64,000 nt of DNA from Silurus meridionalis (Eukaryota; Chordata; Actinopteri; Siluriformes; Siluridae): positions 14,256,500 to 14,320,499 of the forward strand of contig NC_060890.1 of assembly GCF_014805685.1 (NCBI RefSeq), given 5' to 3'. Under the pieces are notes generated by a model, which had not been told where the DNA came from, did not search any database, and saw only the letters and a program-made list of their open reading frames with translations. A program made the position numbers and the translations under genes. Shown here in pieces: positions 28,601 through 56,349 of the stretch (position 1 is its first letter; every line of letters starts with the position of its first letter).

Positions 28601-29651
28601 TTAAAATGAAGCTTCTCACCAGATTCAATATTTCAATAACTGACAGGTGAATGTTTAATGTGGCAAGCTATAAAAAACAAGCCAAACATTTACAGAAATG
28701 TATGAAATGGCACCTTATAGACTGTAATGAAATTGCTTCCAAACATGCTCCAGTTTTAACGTGTTTTAAATATGCTTTTTAAATTTAGACTTTACATTTT
28801 TTTTAAAGGAATTTTCTTATTAGCTTTTTTAAAGACTTTATATTGTATTTTCTGTGTTTCTTTTGTATTGTTTAATTAATTTTTTTAGTTAAACATCTTG
28901 AGATTCATTTTATTTAATCATCTTGAAACTCTTTGTATTCCTTGTATTCCCTGGGTCCACATATAAGCTGTAGCATAATCAGTAACACTAAATTCGGCTT
29001 TTATCAAGCAAATTAAGATAATGACTGCATTTTGTAGTTTTAGACAAGAAAAGGTTACAAATATGTTTGTTCATTGTTTGACAAATTCATATCAACTGCA
29101 CAGCATAGAAATGGTGACATCAGTAGTTTGTTTATCCCATGGTCTTGATCATTACTGACCACTGGTTTATAAGAATGTAAAAAAAAAAAAAAAATTCAGC
29201 CCATTAACCTACCCAGGTCCCTCAAATGTCCAAAATTTGTAGAATGCACTCAATCTGAACTTTTTAAAATCACCCTGTTTTTCTATATTGTGTGTACATT
29301 ATTGAAAAACAGGGTGATTTTAAAAAGTTCAGATCTACATCATTGTCCTTCTTCCTTAATCTGCTGGTGATCTGCATTAATTTTGTCTGAAACATTTTCA
29401 CAGGAGCTCGCTGGGACACCCAGACTGGTACAATTGCTGATGCTCTTTTAAAGGAGTTGACACCTGCTATGCCTGTGATCTATATTAATGCCATTCCAAT
29501 CGACCGCCAGGAGACCAAGAATGTCTACGAGTGTCCAGTGTACAAAACACGTATGCGTGGGCCCACTTATGTTTGGACATTTAATCTTAAAACAAAAGAG
29601 AAGCCAACTAAGTGGGTGTTGGCATCAGTATGCCTGCTTCTTAGTGTCTAA
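1747..29651 (+). CDS. dnah17: dnah17, axonemal outer-arm dynein heavy chain (78 exons, 5'-partial)
   Basis: The gene encodes a dynein heavy chain: an ATP-driven minus-end microtubule motor of the axonemal outer arm. Mammalian DNAH17 works in the sperm flagellum. I traced 78 exons by splice signals and reading frame. Joined, they give 12,832 nt, about 4,276 residues without a stop, ending in ...[12 protein letters not shown]...LLLSV and TAA at 29649-29651. Domain order is tail (N1), linker (N2), AAA1-AAA4 with P-loops, coiled-coil stalk with microtubule-binding domain, AAA5, AAA6 and C-terminal domain. Family members have about 4,460 residues, so about 185 N-terminal residues are missing upstream. 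DNAH9 and DNAH11 are close paralogues; DNAH17 is preferred because pgs1 and socs3 follow, as in human. All introns are GT-AG except two GC-AG. No frameshift or internal stop was found. Exon coordinates are given in the segment entries below (numbered w1-w78). Confidence 0.95.
5132..5324. mobile_element. Short mariner-like element in dnah17 intron
   Basis: A 193-bp stretch is bounded by the inverted repeats caaggtggtatc and gataccaccttg, each flanked by TA as expected for Tc1/mariner target duplication. It is too short to encode a transposase and is a deletion derivative or MITE. Confidence 0.65.
8440..11447 (+). CDS. dnah17: dnah17 exons w22-w31: linker (DHC_N2) region
   Basis: Exons: 8440-8592, 8695-8943, 9044-9166, 9312-9659, 9903-9994, 10119-10245, 10328-10480, 10594-10719, 10836-10943, 11316-11447. 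They encode the linker, the mechanical lever that swings across the AAA ring during the power stroke. Conserved signatures include [14 protein letters not shown] and RHWQQL in w23, [16 protein letters not shown] and [13 protein letters not shown] in w25, and [16 protein letters not shown] in w27. All junctions are GT-AG and phase-consistent. The region is strongly conserved and aligns without gaps to what I recall of vertebrate DNAH17. Confidence 0.95.
11585..13271 (+). CDS. dnah17: dnah17 exons w32-w37: AAA1, main ATPase site
   Basis: Exons: 11585-11745, 11842-11998, 12078-12182, 12505-12662, 12784-12922, 13044-13271. AAA1 is the principal ATP-hydrolysing module. The Walker A motif GPAGTGKT is encoded at 11897-11920 and the Walker B CFDEFNRI at about 12126-12149. 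The sensor strand [10 protein letters not shown] lies in w35 and the LKRGDP and DFNIPKIV blocks in w37. All catalytic residues look intact, so an active motor is expected. The w37 donor (aag/gttgtt) is weak; the reading frame continues past it, so a read-through form is possible, but family alignment supports the junction to 13685. Confidence 0.96.
13495..13557 (+). repeat. 21-bp tandem repeat, three perfect copies
   Basis: The unit acaaattacattcaagcaag plus a final a is repeated three times without change (13495-13515, 13516-13536, 13537-13557) in the intron before dnah17 exon w38. Confidence 0.9.
13685..15576 (+). CDS. dnah17: dnah17 exons w38-w43: AAA2
   Basis: Exons: 13685-13822, 14182-14314, 14439-14566, 14701-14849, 14993-15275, 15403-15576. 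AAA2 binds a structural nucleotide. Its P-loop reads GSAGCGKS (13796-13819) and fits GxxGxGK[ST]. Downstream blocks are [14 protein letters not shown] (w39), the Walker B-like [14 protein letters not shown] (w40), ASNERIPL and [11 protein letters not shown] (w41), then the AAA2-AAA3 connector LVDYRVEF-like segment in w43. All are typical of outer-arm heavy chains. Confidence 0.95.
15665..17525 (+). CDS. dnah17: dnah17 exons w44-w50: AAA3
   Basis: Exons: 15665-15872, 15979-16144, 16283-16385, 16478-16625, 16718-16809, 17079-17240, 17361-17525. AAA3 is a regulatory nucleotide site. Walker A GNAGSGKS lies at 15752-15775. Walker B is [12 protein letters not shown] in w45, and the sensor block [16 protein letters not shown] is in w46. 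The motif [15 protein letters not shown] in w48 is highly conserved in the family. The w49 segment (about 17079-17240) is the least conserved part, as usual for this position. Confidence 0.95.
17654..18532 (+). CDS. dnah17: dnah17 exons w51-w53: AAA4
   Basis: Exons: 17654-17845, 17986-18252, 18371-18532. AAA4 carries the P-loop GVGGSGKQS (17735-17761) followed by SRLAA, and the block [21 protein letters not shown] leads to the Walker B-type region. WFHEWP and SVSARFL in w53 mark the end of AAA4 before the stalk. All introns are GT-AG. Confidence 0.95.
18625..20600 (+). CDS. dnah17: dnah17 exons w54-w59: coiled-coil stalk and microtubule-binding domain
   Basis: Exons: 18625-18858, 18961-19125, 19203-19298, 19854-20071, 20188-20395, 20485-20600. 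The first helix of the antiparallel stalk starts after [15 protein letters not shown] (w54) and runs through the heptad-rich, Lys/Glu-rich w55-w56. The globular microtubule-binding domain is in w57-w58 ([45 protein letters not shown]). The return helix is in w58-w59. The domain length matches the family, with no insertion. Confidence 0.95.
20718..23736 (+). CDS. dnah17: dnah17 exons w60-w67: AAA5 and strut region
   Basis: Exons: 20718-20910, 20997-21232, 22129-22251, 22340-22544, 22843-23007, 23086-23226, 23308-23478, 23614-23736. AAA5 lacks a nucleotide-binding loop in axonemal dyneins and supports the stalk through a coiled-coil strut. Signatures are [17 protein letters not shown], the block from [29 protein letters not shown], and [20 protein letters not shown] followed by KERPDLE. 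The strut helix is in w64-w65. The intron 21233-22128 holds a hAT-type MITE. Confidence 0.95.
21489..21960. mobile_element. Non-autonomous hAT element (MITE) with intact target duplication
   Basis: The 472-bp element has terminal inverted repeats cagtggtccccaac and gttggggaccactg. It is flanked by a perfect 8-bp duplication, ctctatat (21481-21488 and 21961-21968), the length made by hAT transposases. No transposase ORF is present. It lies in the dnah17 intron between w61 and w62. Confidence 0.9.
22659..22682. repeat. (AT)n microsatellite
   Basis: A short AT dinucleotide run in the dnah17 intron before exon w64. Confidence 0.85.
23852..29651 (+). CDS. dnah17: dnah17 exons w68-w78: AAA6 and C-terminal domain to stop
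   Basis: Exons: 23852-24045, 24651-24799, 25260-25387, 25645-25872, 25999-26190, 26277-26456, 26856-27038, 27137-27319, 27410-27553, 28039-28264, 29404-29651. AAA6 and the C-terminal cap close the ring. Signatures are [18 protein letters not shown], the blocks [31 protein letters not shown] and [12 protein letters not shown], then [27 protein letters not shown] and [16 protein letters not shown]. The stop TAA is at 29649-29651. The last intron (28265-29403) is over 1.1 kb and contains a perfect hairpin near its acceptor. Confidence 0.96.
25510..25633 (+). repeat. Imperfect direct duplication before exon w71
   Basis: Two diverged copies of a unit of about 50-60 bp containing tgtatgtagattgatat and gtttatatctaa lie side by side and end 11-12 bp before the splice acceptor of exon w71. 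Confidence 0.7.
29254..29333. repeat. Perfect 30-bp inverted repeat with 20-bp loop
   Basis: The left arm, 29254-29283, is the exact reverse complement of the right arm, 29304-29333. The hairpin sits 70 bp upstream of the last dnah17 exon. Confidence 0.92.
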
Positions 29652-29811
29652 TGCAGTAACCAGTTATTCGCAGAGAAGAAACTTCCATGTACATAAAATC
29701 AAAACCTTATTGAAATGTCAGATGTGTCATGGTGTTACTTATATATTTTCCAACACAACCACAAGGGGGCAGTCTAACAGTATTTTGGGTCCTTGTTTTG
29801 TTTTGCTATCT

Positions 29812-29827
29812 ATCTATACAGTATATA

Positions 29828-29899
<72 letters not shown>

Positions 29900-29926
29900 T
29901 ATATATTAGATATATACTGTATAGAT
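29812..29926. repeat. (TA)n-centred palindrome
   Basis: A (TA)n core of about 65 bp is flanked by inverted arms built on atctatacagtatatatct, making a nearly self-complementary block of about 115 bp. It could extrude as a cruciform. Confidence 0.85.
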
Positions 29927-29953
29927 ATATATATCTTTTATATAGATTGTGTT

Positions 29954-29959
29954 AATAAA
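29954..29959 (+). terminator. Candidate dnah17 polyadenylation signal AATAAA
   Basis: This is the first canonical AATAAA I saw on the + strand after the dnah17 stop, about 300 nt downstream. AT-rich sequence makes chance matches likely. Confidence 0.3.
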
Positions 29960-30562
29960 TATCTTTTTTATGGGAAAGCTTTTGAGCTCTGGATGTTCAG
30001 ATAGCATCTGAAATATAGGCCTGAATACGATACATACATACCGCACAAATCAACTCCAGATGTTATTGGCAGAGAGCTAAAAGAGGTTATTGGCAGTACA
30101 GTGCAGCACCTAAAGACTGACAGCACTGGAATAACGCATTGCCAATTTTGTTCTGTGGTCTGGCCATACTACTCTACACTTGGCTATGTGATGGGATTTG
30201 GGCATGGGGAACCACTGCAGTGGCATTGCGGATTCTCAGGAACCCACTGTCTGCCAGATTAGGCTTTTGAGTGCAATTATATTTACAGAAACATTGAGTG
30301 TGCTAAGAAAAACTGAACAACAATTCAGACAAACCAAAAAGCAATCCATAAACAAACGCAATCCATGGTCCCTGCAAAGTCTAGGTACTTGAGGTATTGA
30401 TGGTAACAGAGCACAGTATTGACTGTTGAACACACTATGTCTTTTTTTCCATTAGATTCAGTTCATTAGCTAATCACCTTCATTGTAGTGCGCACATCCA
30501 GTCTGAAATTAACCAACCTGGCATGAGCTGCAAGAAGTCCACCGGCTCAGTTATACTGTTTC

Positions 30563-50535
<19,973 letters not shown>

Positions 50536-51221
50536 TTTTTTTTCAAAGCTGTTTGAAAATTCGAAACTTTATGTGAACCGCTGTTTGGTACAACAAGCCA
50601 ACAAGTTCAGAGTAGATGTATGACCGCAGCCAAAGCCTCGAGTTGAACTGAATAAACACTAACCAATAGCACAATAAAATGCGAATAGATTCAAATAAAA
50701 CGTATTATTGTACTGACTCTAATTTCTATTGATAACGATCCAATAACTTAATTATTAGGTTATAACTAATTTCTTGGGTAACTGCCTCAAAATATACCAT
50801 ACTGAAGGCCTATTGACTTTTCGCTTAATTTGTGGGGGAAAACTTGGAAGAAAAAATACAAACATAAAGCAGAATACGTCACGCTGCCAATTTTTGGTTT
50901 GAAAATATACATTTTACAAAAAATTAATTTTACAAAAATTCAGTATACATTTTCATTTGATTTCATTTTCATTGCTGTGTTTTATTCATCTAAACAAAAA
51001 CCTGGATTATGTACCCAATTACTGTAATTAGCAACAAGATGGTTGACTGCAGCTTGGCAATGTTGGTTTTCTGCTCATATGGATTATGGTGTGCTTTTTC
51101 AAAAAAGCAAGACGATGAGTGTACAAGATTGCAGCATGAGGCTTAAAAAGTAGGATTTATCAGATTAAAATGTAAAAAAAAATGATTTTTTTTCTCTCCC
51201 AACAATGGCTTCATTTATGTC

Positions 51222-51660
51222 TTTTATACACTATATGAAGAAGAGTATTGGGACACCTGACCTTTCCTGCCATATGTGGTTCTTCTCCAAACTGTTACAC
51301 AAAGCTGGAGGCACAAAATTGTATAGGATGTCTTTGGATGTGATATAATAAATGTTTGCGTTCACTTGAACTTGGAAACCCAAACCTGTTCCAGCATGGC
51401 TATTCCCCTGTGCACAAAGCGAGCTCCATGAGGATATGTTTTACATGGTTTGGAGAGGAAGATCTTGAGTGGCTTGCTATAGAGCTCTGACCTCAACTTT
51501 TGGGATGAATGGGATTGCTGACTGCACCCCAGGCCTCCTCACCCTACATCAGTACCTGACTTTACTAACACCCTTGTGGCTGATGAGCACAAATGTCCAC
51601 AAGCACATTCCAAAATCTAGTGGAACATCTTTCCAAAAGAGTGGAGGGAATTATAAAAGA
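51222..51660 (+). mobile_element. Decayed Tc1-like element
   Basis: The left end, tacactatatgaagaagagt, and internal landmarks such as cctgtgcacaaagcgagctc and caccccaggcctcctcaccc match a common fish Tc1-like family. The coding blocks are interrupted and lack the DLNP..H core. Inactive. Confidence 0.65.
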
Positions 51661-51889
51661 AATCCAACCAGCAGTCTCAGTACACAACAGTCAAATACAT
51701 GTAAGATCCTGAGAAACTCTGCACATTATATTCTTTAGTGTTCTGTAATATAAATTTGGAATAGAGTCAAGGCAGTGGAATGTAAGCTATTTCACCTTTT
51801 CACACCTGCAGACAGTAACTCTATTTCCTGGTAGGACATGTTTAGCTGCAGGCGGAAAGTGATTCAGAATTCAGATACTCAATTGAGAT

Positions 51890-52085
51890 TTATTTGTATA
51901 GCAATTTTAACAATGGACTTTGTCCAAAAACAACTTTATAGAGATACAAAGGGTATTACATTTAAAGTTTATCCCTAATGAGCAAGCCATTGGCAACATT
52001 GACAAGGAAAAACTTCCTGAGATGGTAAAGGACTGAATCTTGAGAGGAACCAGACTCAAAAGGGAAGCCGTCCTCATCTGGGTGG
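51890..52085 (+). repeat. Interspersed repeat of ostariophysan type
   Basis: The stretch contains tttgtatagcaattttaaca, ccctaatgagcaagccattg and gaggaaccagactcaaaagg, a block I recall as widely repeated in catfish and related fish genomes. The class (SINE or DNA element) is unknown to me. Confidence 0.5.
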
Positions 52086-52547
52086 TAAGAAATGTTTATC
52101 CATTATACTGTCATTATTTTGTCATTGTTGATGTGTGCTGTTCAGTGGTGCTTAAATGCAGAACTTTTCATGCAAATTGCAGTCCTAAGAAATTGCACAA
52201 TGATTTATAAGCACTAATAATCCCATCAATAGCAAGCAAGCTTGCATAGAAAAGACATAGTAACAGATGAGCAATATGAACAGACATATCACTCAAGCAG
52301 AGAGATCTGTATTCAGGGAAAAAGCTACCACAGATTAAAAAAACTGAACTAGTAAAAGGAAATGAACAAAATAAAATTGGCTCGAGCAGACTGAAACTGG
52401 TATGGGTTACTGAGAGAGTTTAATGCCAAAAATGATCCAACAACCATTTCAATATTGTGTGTGCTAATACCAAAAAAGCCTCAGGTAACCCTGAACCTAC
52501 GTACGAACCTGCATGCTACTTTACTACTTAGACCCACTATGTAATGC

Positions 52548-52586
52548 TGTTGTGTGTGTGTGTGTGTGTGTGTGTGTTTGTGTGTG
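52548..52586. repeat. (TG)n microsatellite
   Basis: A TG run of about 19 units with one TT interruption, 0.5 kb upstream of the inferred socs3 start site. Confidence 0.9.
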
Positions 52587-52778
52587 GTTTAGGACGTAAA
52601 CTCCTACTATCTCCATCCTATAGATGGCGTACTGGACAACTAAGCTGCCATGTACTATGTATAGGTATGGGAGCCATGTGTGTATGCTTAGACATGCAAA
52701 AGTGTACCGTAAACACCACACACACATACACAAAGAGAAAGCTGTATTATTCATTTGTCTGTAAAATGCACATTTGCT

Positions 52779-52787
52779 TTCCTGGAA
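52779..52787 (+). promoter_or_regulatory. socs3: STAT/GAS motif upstream of socs3
   Basis: The sequence TTCCTGGAA is a perfect palindromic STAT site (TTCN3GAA), about 290 bp upstream of the inferred transcription start. SOCS3 is classically induced by STAT3/STAT1/STAT5 through such sites. A nine-base motif can occur by chance. Confidence 0.45.
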
Positions 52788-53000
52788 TCTGATAGCGTTT
52801 CAGTCATCCATGCGATAAAACTATCTATGCAACTGATTAATAAAAAGGAAATTGCAACAATTCGGAAAAAAATAAGAGTAAAAGGAAGCGGTGTGTTACA
52901 TCAATGCGGTCGTGTGAAGCTTCATTCTGCAAGGGCACTTCAACTTTTTTCACCTTGTAGTCTGACGGGGAAGAGAAGAGGGGGAAGGGAGGAGTGTGAA

Positions 53001-53012
53001 TACCAGGAATCG
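53001..53012 (+). promoter_or_regulatory. socs3: Degenerate counterpart of the conserved SOCS3 STAT element
   Basis: TACCAGGAATCG differs by one base from the mammalian proximal STAT element context TTCCAGGAATCG, as I recall it. In mammals the element lies about 70 bp before the start site. A TATA-like TTATTTAT follows at 53038-53045, giving an inferred start near 53070. Confidence 0.4.
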
Positions 53013-53036
53013 TCTCGTAGAAAAAAGGTCACGCTG

Positions 53037-53045
53037 ATTATTTAT
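53037..53045 (+). promoter_or_regulatory. socs3: TATA-like box of socs3
   Basis: ATTATTTAT lies about 40 bp after the STAT-like element and before a GC-rich leader. Spacing suggests transcription begins near 53065-53075. Inferred only. Confidence 0.35.
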
Positions 53046-53064
53046 GGGCAATCCTCCAAGTGAG

Positions 53065-53411
53065 TGAGAGAAAGCGCGCGCGCGTGCGTGCGTGCGTTTG
53101 TGTGTGTGCGCGCGCGCGCTCGCTCGCTTGCTTACTGGAAGCAAAGGGGTGGAGCTGTTCAGAAATATCAGTGAGCTCCCATTTGATGAGGAGAGCAAGA
53201 CTTCCACTACCCAGGGGGAGACGTGAGAACGTTATCACCCTCTACACAAAACCGTCTGCCATAAAACCGTTTCCCGACAACACCACTCACTTTTAACGTC
53301 CCATATCCAGGGTTTGAGGAAGAGGAGCCCTTCAGAAGAAAAGAAAGAAAGAGAGAGAGAGAGTGAGAGGTCCGTTTAAACACCACTACGAGATTGGATA
53401 AGACTTTCAAG
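53065..53411 (+). other. socs3: Probable non-coding exon 1 of socs3
   Basis: SOCS3 genes have a short untranslated first exon. A good donor, TCAAG/GTATAA, lies at 53411/53412 and a strong acceptor, TTTTTTTCCAG, ends at 54170, giving a 759-bp intron. The exon would hold the CG/TG tract and a (GA)n run at 53348-53364. The 5' boundary is inferred from the promoter motifs. Confidence 0.5.
53074..53120. repeat. Alternating CG/TG tract
   Basis: A nearly pure purine-pyrimidine alternation, (GC)n-(TGCG)n-(TG)n-(CG)n, lies at or just after the inferred socs3 start site. Such tracts favour Z-DNA. Confidence 0.85.
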
Positions 53412-53720
53412 GTATAAATTATTTTTCTTTTTTGCTGGTCTTTTTGCTTATTGTAAAAATGTATCATATAGAGATCATACAGGTGGGATGTATATTGTAT
53501 ATTTCCTGGTTATTAGAGGCTCTGTGTGCTTAGATTGTGCTGTATTTAAGTGAAAACATATATTATGTTTAAATTAGTAAATCCGATTGCTGTGTGTTTG
53601 CACTGCGGTAATGTGATGTTATTAGGATATTTGGTTTTTGTATACAGAACGCGGTTTGTTGAAATATCCTGCGATCGTGTGTGTGTGTGAGTCTCACGGT
53701 TGGGTAGAAAGACTCGAGTT

Positions 53721-53743
53721 CTGCTGCTGCTGCTGCTGCTGCT
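53721..53743 (+). repeat. (CTG)n trinucleotide repeat
   Basis: About seven to eight CTG units in the inferred socs3 intron. Confidence 0.9.
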
Positions 53744-54207
53744 TCGTGTGCAGTGCATGAAAAGGGGCTCGCTTGTCCCCTCTCTGCTTTTGTGTCGAGC
53801 TTACAGAGTGTCTCCTGTGCAACATGAGAAAGAGCCTGCTTTGGCACGAATGAGGAAACGGGCCATTCACAATGAACTGGAGCACCCCATTCACACATCT
53901 CAGCTCCTGAAGCCTGTGTGCGATCGAAGTGTTGCCTGTATCAGATGTACACACTCTATAGAGCAGCAGTTAACTAAAAATAAAGTGTCGATTGCACGCC
54001 AGTTTGTCTGTCTCCACGACTATTAGGAGAATAACCCGCACACAAGTTTACCTCCTATGCTTTATGCTCTCCAGAGGACATAAAACTGGACCATGTACAA
54101 TGGATCCCGTCAGTGACATGCTTGTAGTAGTCAGTCATGCAAATATTGACACTATGTCCTTTTTTTCCAGCTGCATCCCTTACCCGTTAAGCCGTCCTTG
54201 ATCCTGG

Positions 54208-54336
54208 ATGTTGAGAAGGCGCAGGAGCTGTGGGCATTGTGTTGGTGCTGCGTGGTGCCTGTGCACCGTGGCTGGAACGAGCCTGCGGCCCTGGACCCCC
54301 AAGCCGGGACGGGGCACGGGCAAAGCGCCATGGTAA
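54208..54336 (+). CDS. Upstream ORF overlapping the socs3 start codon
   Basis: A 42-codon ORF starts at ATG 54208 in poor context (T at -3 and +4), runs without stop through the leader, and ends in TAA at 54334-54336. The main socs3 ATG is at 54330-54332 in another frame, so the two overlap by seven bases (ATGGTAA). The predicted peptide is Arg/Cys-rich and resembles nothing I know. It may act in cis on translation rather than make a functional peptide. Confidence 0.4.
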   Translation: MLRRRRSCGHCVGAAWCLCTVAGTSLRPWTPKPGRGTGKAPW

Positions 54337-55001
54337 CGCACAGCAGGCTCAACGGCGCCATGAGCAGCAGCCCCTTTGAAGGCGGAGTACGCCTGCCTGC
54401 CCACCGCTACAAGACCTTCAGCTCCGGGGCACAGTATCAGATGGTGTTGGCGGCTGTGCGCAAGCTGCAAAAGAGCGGCTTCTACTGGGACGCTGTAAGT
54501 GGGAAGCAGGCCAGTGCCCTGCTGAGCGCCGAGCCACCCGGCACTTTCCTAGTGCGTGACAGTTCTGACAACCACCACTTTTTCACCTTGAGCGTAAAGA
54601 CAGCCACAGGCACCAAGAACCTGCGCATTCAATGTGACGCCTGTTCTTTCTTTTTGCAAACGGACCCGAGCAGCTCGCAAACTGTGCCGCGTTTTGATTG
54701 TGTGCTGAAACTCATACATCATTACATGCCCACTGCCAGAGATGCAGGGTCCATGTCTGTAGTCCCAACTGGAGTGGACAGCGAGGGCGGCTGCAGTGGA
54801 GCAGATGGGAGTACGTACTTCATTCACTCTGGAGAAGAGAAAATCCCACTGGAGTTGCTGCGTCCTCTGGCTTCCAGCATGTCCACACTGCAGCACCTCT
54901 GTCGCAAGACACTTAACGGCCACATAGACGTGTCTACTAAACGGGACCAGCTGCCTCAGTCACTCCAAGAGTTCCTCGAGGAGTATGATTCACCTATATA
55001 A
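54330..55001 (+). CDS. socs3: socs3, suppressor of cytokine signalling 3
   Basis: The protein inhibits JAK kinases at gp130-type receptors and recruits an elongin-B/C-cullin 5 ubiquitin ligase, closing a negative feedback on STAT signalling in the cytoplasm. It has 223 residues, as expected (human 225), in one coding exon. Seen in order: the kinase inhibitory region around YKTFSSGAQY (27-36), the SH2 domain from about 46 to 140 with the phosphotyrosine-binding Arg in FLVRDSSD (R76), a short variable linker where mammals have a PEST insert, and the SOCS box from about 177 with the BC-box around LRPLASSMSTLQHLCRKTL and terminal EEYDSPI. The start was chosen at GCGCCATGG because family proteins begin MVTHS. 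The frame stays open upstream but without ATG. One of the two C-terminal tyrosines is absent. Whether this is the a or b teleost copy is unresolved. Confidence 0.97.
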   Translation: MVTHSRLNGAMSSSPFEGGVRLPAHRYKTFSSGAQYQMVLAAVRKLQKSGFYWDAVSGKQASALLSAEPPGTFLVRDSSDNHHFFTLSVKTATGTKNLRIQCDACSFFLQTDPSSSQTVPRFDCVLKLIHHYMPTARDAGSMSVVPTGVDSEGGCSGADGSTYFIHSGEEKIPLELLRPLASSMSTLQHLCRKTLNGHIDVSTKRDQLPQSLQEFLEEYDSPI

Positions 55002-55515
55002 CAACCATCACATGGTTCTGGAGCACAGAGACTGAACCAGATATACAGAACTGTATGATGGGCAGTGGTGGAATTGACCTGCAAAACCCACAGGAAGAGG
55101 ATGAGAAGTGCAGTGTTATGAAGTTCTGGAGTTCAATAAGTGTGTGAATTGTCTGCCTTGAGAAGCTCTCAGCATCAATCAGTATTGCAGGCCAGCGGTG
55201 GCCTACTGTGCCTTCACCCTCTATAGTGTGACCTTTGGCAGGGGGTTGCTGTGAGATGGACAGCACAAAGTATGTACTCGCATGCGATGGGATGAACAGC
55301 AGAGCAGCCAGGACCAAAAGCAGATGTTCAGAGGCATGGTGTTTTAGCCTCCTATTTTTTTTTGTTTGTTTGTTCTTGGGTCAGTTGGGGGGGAAAAAAC
55401 ACAAACCCTGTTGAATATTAACACAATTGATTGATTATCAGTACATGGGTTAAATGTGCTGCTATGGCTGAGTTGCAGCCTTCGCTATATGAATAAAAAG
55501 CACTCTCATTCAGTT
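55002..55515 (+). other. socs3: socs3 3' UTR with candidate poly(A) signal
   Basis: AATAAA at 55492-55497 lies about 490 nt after the stop and would give a short 3' UTR. AT-rich sequence continues to about 56350, with ATTAAA near 56334, so a longer 3' UTR of about 1.3 kb, closer to the mammalian length, is also possible. Confidence 0.45.
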
Positions 55516-56349
55516 TCATCCCAAGTTGACACACTGACTGACCTCATAGGTTGCTGTGGGGAAGTAAACGGGCGGCTATTCACTACTGGCACCGCTGTGT
55601 CAACACTGGCAACTATTTGGGGTTACAACACAAGACTGATGTTTAAATATGCATCAATACAAAGGATGATAGTATACAAGGGAGGACTCTGATATTGCAG
55701 TAGTCTCAGAAGGAAAGCTTAGTGGGCTGTTGTTGCTTTATTTTTGACAAGCAAAGTGTCTCAATTTTGCTGGGAAAGGCCAGATGGTTAGAGAACATTG
55801 AACATACTGGTGATGACAACACAACACAACCTTCCAAGAGTTGACAGTTTATGTACTGTGAAACAAAGCCAAGCACAGTATGCAAAACCATTTCTTAGAG
55901 ATCCTGGAGTTTGACATGGAGGATTGTGTTCCTCTCAAACCAGAGGCGTTCCTTCTGTATGCGTTAAGTCAGTAGTCAGTCATGCCTCATATCCCTCATT
56001 CAGTAACAGTGACGTAGTGTTTCTTCAGCAGCACATGCTGTCTACAATTAAATGAATGTATTGTAAGTCAGTGGAAGGGCTTATGGTTCAACTTCTTATT
56101 GCTTTCTCTCTTTTTTGTATTTTGTCAAGTAGAGATGTTTACATGTGTCACCACAAGAGGACAACATGTTTTTGTACTCTGTCTTTTATAAAGATTTGGC
56201 ATCTTAAGGTCTAGTCTCTGACCCACAGTGCAAGCTTGAAAATCAGAAAACATGAAAACAATGGCATTACAACAGAAAATGCAGCAAGGAACTTTGCACA
56301 TATTTATATTTATAAAATATTTCAATAATTTATATTAAAGAGTACTATT

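Larger units (their letters stand above)
29652..30562. other. Intergenic region between convergent dnah17 and pgs1
   Basis: Only about 0.9 kb separates the stop codons of the two tail-to-tail genes, so both 3' UTRs must lie here or overlap. It holds an AT-rich palindrome with a TA core at 29812-29926 and one AATAAA on the + strand at 29954-29959. That motif could serve dnah17, but the call is weak. No additional gene was seen. Confidence 0.6.
50540..53064. other. Region between divergent pgs1 and socs3
   Basis: These 2.5 kb separate the two head-to-head genes and must contain both promoters. The middle holds a decayed Tc1-like relic (51222-51660), an interspersed repeat (51890-52085) and a (TG)n tract (52548-52586). 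No ORF resembling a gene was recognised. Confidence 0.6.

Noticed and set aside
1747..29651. Identity as DNAH9 or DNAH11
   Set aside because: These paralogues are close, but synteny with pgs1 and socs3 and remembered sequence blocks fit DNAH17 best.
53700..54026. A 108-codon ORF with a Leu-rich, signal-peptide-like start
   Set aside because: The leucine run is a (CTG)n repeat, the ORF lies in the inferred socs3 intron and the rest shows no family resemblance.
54198..54329. N-terminal extension of SOCS3 from a TTG codon
   Set aside because: There is no in-frame ATG; family members start MVTHS, and the ATG at 54330 has good context.
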